Assembly: GCA_026415275.1 (NCBI GenBank)
Contig: JAOAHK010000086.1
Location: 1-8,381 of the forward strand
Direction of reading: 5' to 3'
Length of the DNA: 8,381 nucleotides
DNA from: Anaerolineales bacterium
Lineage (GTDB): Bacteria > Chloroflexota > Anaerolineae > Anaerolineales > UBA4823
In this document: positions 6,028-8,381 of the stretch, piece after piece
Numbering within the stretch: the stretch's first letter is position 1
Layout: each line of letters opens with the position of its first letter
Position numbers and translations under genes: made by a program
The notes under the pieces: model-generated
The model's input: only the letters and a program-made list of their open reading frames with translations
What the model was told of the DNA's origin: nothing
Database searches by the model: none

Positions 6028-6175
6028 AGCTACAACTGGCACCCCCAGCGCAGAGAAGCGGATCGCCGATCTTGAAAGCCCGCTCGCAGAATTAAAGCGG
6101 CGCCTTCCAGCCCATTCGATTTCGCCGCGGCTGTTGCAGCAATTGGATGAGTTAACTGATTGCCGACCGCTATAA
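6002..6175 (+). pseudogene. Small coiled-coil-like ORF with a probable frame disruption at its start
   Basis: In the frame one base ahead of the ferredoxin frame, bases 6026-6160 read as a convincing small protein: EATTGTPSAEKRIADLE, then a heptad-like SPLAELKRRLP, then AHSISPRLLQQLDELTD, ending at TAA 6173-6175. It is highly charged with regular leucines, and I recall short bacterial and archaeal proteins carrying a similar R-[LW]-P-A-H-S motif. I cannot name the family. The only start in this frame is ATG 6002, inside the ferredoxin gene and without a ribosome site, giving an unlikely MHLWCCHG start. An ATG at 6021, overlapping the ferredoxin stop, is one base out of frame. One added base there would give a clean start, and one removed base would fuse the ORF to the ferredoxin. 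It may be a pseudogene, a sequence error, or a recoded fusion. It overlaps the folK stop by 6 bp. Confidence 0.5.
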
Positions 6176-6643
6176 AAAGCTTGCCAAGGGCAATGGAATG
6201 AGCGGCTGTTGGCGTTGAAATTGCTTGGCTAAAGAACGGATGCGGCGGTTGGCGCGTCTTAAGGGATACTGACCCAGGATTTCGGCTAAGGGCACGGCAA
6301 GATGAGCATAACGAAAGGCGTCTTCGTCTAAAACGACCCCATCCCAAGCGATAATGTCAAGATCGATCGTACGCGGGGCAAATTTATCCTCGGTGCGCAC
6401 CCGTCCGAGGACGGCTTCGATTGGGCGCAGGACGGTTTCTTTCAGTTGCTGAAGGGTGAGGGGGGTCTGGGCGACCAACACAGCGTTGAGAAAGTTGCGC
6501 CCGCTGGTGCCAACAGGGGATGTCTCGTAAACCGAAGAGACGGCTAATAAGGTGAGCTGTTGACTCAGCAATTCAACTGCTTTGGGCAGGTTGCGATGGG
6601 GCAGAATGTTCGAGCCCAACGAAAGATAGACCAGGTGTTGCAC
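6170..6643 (-). CDS. folK: 6-hydroxymethyl-7,8-dihydropterin pyrophosphokinase (HPPK)
   Basis: This 157-residue enzyme transfers pyrophosphate from ATP to 6-hydroxymethyl-7,8-dihydropterin, the step before dihydropteroate synthase. Family motifs are in order: YLSLGSN (6-12), VYETSP (38-43), FLNAVL (51-56), and the signature R-x2-DKFAPRTIDLDI (84-97 region), with D94 and D96 as the Mg2+-binding aspartates. Length is typical. The frame is open to another GTG at 6667, but GTG 6643 has AGGAGG at the best spacing and begins right at the first family strand, so it is taken as the start. It is the last visible gene of the folE-SDR-folB-folK unit, 27 nt after folB. No folP or folC is seen. Confidence 0.95.
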   Translation of the reverse strand: MQHLVYLSLGSNILPHRNLPKAVELLSQQLTLLAVSSVYETSPVGTSGRNFLNAVLVAQTPLTLQQLKETVLRPIEAVLGRVRTEDKFAPRTIDLDIIAWDGVVLDEDAFRYAHLAVPLAEILGQYPLRRANRRIRSLAKQFQRQQPLIPLPLASFL

Positions 6644-6649
6644 GGTTGT

Positions 6650-6655
6650 CCTCCT
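6650..6655 (-). promoter_or_regulatory. Shine-Dalgarno of folK
   Basis: AGGAGG lies 6 nt before GTG 6643. It decides the folK start against the GTG at 6667, which would place this motif inside the coding region. Confidence 0.85.
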
Positions 6656-6670
6656 CTGCGCGGGCACCGG

Positions 6671-7036
6671 TTATTGCTTGTTCTCGCTGCGGCTGCGTTC
6701 GATTTCCACCCCCACTGAGCGGGCAAAACGCACCGCGCCTGGTTTTTCCACCCGCACGCTGACTTTTTGCACGTTTGGCTCAGCGAGACAGAGCCGGGCA
6801 AGGTCTTCGGCTAAGGCTTCGACTGTAAAACGGGCGGCGGTTTCCGCATGAGCAAGGGCTTTTTTGGCAATGGTGCGGTAATTCACACTGTGTTCGATGG
6901 CGTCGTCCTCGCCGGCGCGGCGGGTATCGCAATACAGGGTAATATTGATCAGGATTTCTTGGGGGGTTTCTCGTTCCCAATCATTAATCCCAATAATTCC
7001 TCGGGCTACTAAATCTTTGATCAAGATTTTGTCCAT
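6671..7036 (-). CDS. folB: Dihydroneopterin aldolase
   Basis: This 121-residue enzyme of the T-fold family cleaves 7,8-dihydroneopterin to 6-hydroxymethyl-7,8-dihydropterin and glycolaldehyde. Family features are the opening IKDLVARGIIGINDWER with E21 (pterin-anchoring region), DDAIEHSVNYRTIAK (44-58), TVEALAEDLA (71-80) with E73 as the pterin-binding glutamate, and the EKPGA turn with the catalytic K98. Length matches the family. ATG 7036 has AAGGAG 5 nt upstream. It sits 26 nt after the SDR gene and 27 nt before folK in a tight operon. Confidence 0.95.
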   Translation of the reverse strand: MDKILIKDLVARGIIGINDWERETPQEILINITLYCDTRRAGEDDAIEHSVNYRTIAKKALAHAETAARFTVEALAEDLARLCLAEPNVQKVSVRVEKPGAVRFARSVGVEIERSRSENKQ

Positions 7037-7041
7037 CCTCT

Positions 7042-7047
7042 CTCCTT
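7042..7047 (-). promoter_or_regulatory. Shine-Dalgarno of folB
   Basis: AAGGAG lies 5 nt before ATG 7036, in the 26-nt gap after the SDR stop. Confidence 0.75.
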
Positions 7048-7062
7048 GATAAAAACAGATTC

Positions 7063-7794
7063 TTATACCAAGTGTCGCCCGCCATCGACATGCAAAATCT
7101 CGCCAGTGATATAGGGCGGTCCGTAGAGCAAGAAGACAAACGCTGCCGTAACTTCCTCCGGCGTTCCCCAGCGGGCAGCGGGGACATTGACTAGAATCTG
7201 GGATATGCTTTTTTGAGCATTTTGATCGGCGGGGGGCAAGATGGCACCGAGCGCCAGCCCGTTGACGGTGATCTGCGGAGCAAGGGCTTGAGCAAGCGAA
7301 CGGGTTAGGGCGGCGAGGGCAGCCTTGCTAATTGTGTAGGGAAGATGATCGGCGCCGGGGCGTAAGGCGCGCCAATCGAGGAGGTTGATGATCCGCCCGC
7401 TTGCGCCTGGGGCTAAGCAGCGAGCAAACGCCTGACTGAGAATAAAAGGAGCTGTTAGGTTGATGCGCAGGTTCCGTTCCCAATCGGCGAGAGTGGTGCT
7501 TTCCCAATCTAACGGCTCGAAGATGGAGGCATTGTTGACCAAGGCAGTGAGCGAACCCAACCCTCTTTCCGCCATTTCGATCAAGGTTGGGAGCTGTTCC
7601 ACTTGAGCGAGGTCGGCGCACAGGGTAATCGCCTTTCTGCCCAGCGAGCGGATTTCCTGCGCGGTTTGCTCAGCACCCTCTGCAGATGTGTAGTAATGGA
7701 GGGCGACATTCGCGCCGGCTTGAGCTGCGGCGAGGGCTAATTCGCGGCCGATACGCCGACCTGCTCCGGTGATTAAAACATTTTGGTTTTGCAT
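7063..7794 (-). CDS. Short-chain dehydrogenase, pteridine reductase-like (PTR1/FolM type)
   Basis: This 243-residue NAD(P)H-dependent SDR has the nucleotide-binding loop TGAGRRIG (9-16), whose paired arginines favour NADPH and recall PTR1/FolM proteins. It also has D61, NNAS (87-90), and a catalytic YTISK with Y153 and K157. In place of the usual SDR catalytic Ser it has D140 in NLLDW, the same substitution as the active-site Asp of PTR1. It ends with the VDGG motif common to tetrameric SDRs. Set between folE and folB, it most likely reduces a pterin, such as dihydromonapterin/dihydrobiopterin, or acts as an alternative dihydrofolate reductase. A 3-oxoacyl-ACP reductase role is less likely given D140 and the context. 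It starts 11 nt after the folE stop, with a weak purine-rich GAAGAAAG before the ATG. Confidence 0.88.
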   Translation of the reverse strand: MQNQNVLITGAGRRIGRELALAAAQAGANVALHYYTSAEGAEQTAQEIRSLGRKAITLCADLAQVEQLPTLIEMAERGLGSLTALVNNASIFEPLDWESTTLADWERNLRINLTAPFILSQAFARCLAPGASGRIINLLDWRALRPGADHLPYTISKAALAALTRSLAQALAPQITVNGLALGAILPPADQNAQKSISQILVNVPAARWGTPEEVTAAFVFLLYGPPYITGEILHVDGGRHLV

Positions 7795-7805
7795 CTTTCT
7801 TCGAA

Positions 7806-8381
7806 TTACTCATCATGCCGTCGCCGGCTGAGTTGGGCGTAGAATTCGCGACGCAGCTCTGCGTCGGTCTTGAACACACCCCGCATCGTGCTAGTGGTCA
7901 TGGTCGCTTCTGCTTTTTTGACACCGCGCATCATGGCGCACAGGTGTGCACCTTCGACCACTACGGCAATTCCTTGCGGGTGGAGTTTCTCTTCCAGCAA
8001 GTCGGCGATCTGGGTAGTCATGCGCTCTTGAACTTGCAAGCGGCGGGCAAACATCTCAACAATGCGCGGGATTTTGCTCAAGCCGATGACTTTCTTATCT
8101 GGGATGTAGGCGACATGCGCTTTGCCAAAGAACGGCAGCAGGTGATGTTCGCAAAGAGAGTAAAATTCGATATCACGCACCAGCACCATATCAGCATATT
8201 CTACATCGAACAAGGCACCGTTGATCAATAAGTCTGGGTCGGTGCGGTAGCCGCTAGTTAGCTCCTCGTACATGCGAGCGACGCGGTCGGGGGTGTTGAT
8301 CAAGCCATCGCGGCTGGGGTCTTCACCGATCTCGAGCAGAATTTGATGCACGGCTTGTTGAATGCTTTCAGCGGGTTTGAT
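7806..8381 (-). CDS. folE: GTP cyclohydrolase I (5' end outside the window)
   Basis: The C-terminal 191 residues are visible. The frame continues unbroken through the right edge, opening with [11 protein letters not shown], so the first residues are missing. The internal GTG at 8351 is not the start. The enzyme converts GTP to 7,8-dihydroneopterin triphosphate, the first folate step, and works as a decamer. Visible motifs are [20 protein letters not shown], the zinc ligands in CEHHLLPF (C77 and H80 of the visible part), [20 protein letters not shown], and [11 protein letters not shown] with the third zinc ligand C148. All key residues are present. It is the first visible gene of the folE-SDR-folB-folK unit; the promoter lies outside the window. 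Confidence 0.97.
   Translation of the reverse strand: MKPAESIQQAVHQILLEIGEDPSRDGLINTPDRVARMYEELTSGYRTDPDLLINGALFDVEYADMVLVRDIEFYSLCEHHLLPFFGKAHVAYIPDKKVIGLSKIPRIVEMFARRLQVQERMTTQIADLLEEKLHPQGIAVVVEGAHLCAMMRGVKKAEATMTTSTMRGVFKTDAELRREFYAQLSRRRHDE

Noticed and set aside
6030..6347. Minus-strand 105-codon open frame overlapping folK
   Set aside because: Arginine-rich translation in a shadow frame of folK with no ribosome site or family features.
6644..6667. Eight-codon upstream GTG start of folK
   Set aside because: It would bury the AGGAGG inside the gene and has no ribosome site of its own.

Overview
The window looks like ordinary chromosome from a moderately GC-rich bacterium, most likely a member of the Chloroflexota (Anaerolineae-like). 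This placement is an inference. It rests on the threonine/proline-rich spacer of the lipoprotein nuclease, two lipobox-type lipoproteins, the style of the degenerate intergenic repeats, and the gene content. No rRNA, tRNA, CRISPR array, transposase or phage gene was seen.

Layout from left to right. (a) 1-147: the 3' end of an unrecognised plus-strand gene, convergent with the next unit. (b) 86-2206, minus strand: a two-gene unit of dihydrolipoyl dehydrogenase (lpdA) followed after 3 nt by a SagB-type nitroreductase lipoprotein. It is served by an extended -10 promoter at 2246-2254. (c) 2255-2737: non-coding, holding three degenerate copies of a GC-rich repeat. (d) 2738-4796, minus strand: a radical SAM protein with a C-terminal helix-hairpin-helix (putative DNA modification/repair family), then a lipoprotein staphylococcal-type nuclease. 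A consensus TTGACA-N16-TATAAT promoter sits so close to the radical SAM ATG that the mRNA should be leaderless. (e) 4897-5607, minus strand: an assimilatory APS/PAPS reductase (cysH) with iron-sulfur cysteines. (f) 5608-5814: a divergent intergenic region with an 8-bp-arm palindrome. (g) 5815-6175, plus strand: a small two-cluster ferredoxin followed by a tiny, apparently frame-disrupted coiled-coil-like ORF. (h) 6170-8381, minus strand: a folate/pterin operon in the order folE (5' end cut by the window), pteridine-reductase-like SDR, folB, folK.

The folate genes form one biosynthetic line. FolE makes dihydroneopterin triphosphate from GTP, FolB cleaves dihydroneopterin to 6-hydroxymethyl-dihydropterin, and FolK pyrophosphorylates that product. 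The SDR probably reduces a pterin or dihydrofolate. CysH and the divergent ferredoxin may be linked through sulfate assimilation and iron-sulfur electron transfer, but only position suggests it. Several gene starts were set from Shine-Dalgarno positions: lpdA, the nuclease, folK (GTG) and the ferredoxin. The most unusual items are the leaderless consensus promoter of the radical SAM gene, the disrupted small ORF after the ferredoxin, and the palindrome between cysH and the ferredoxin.
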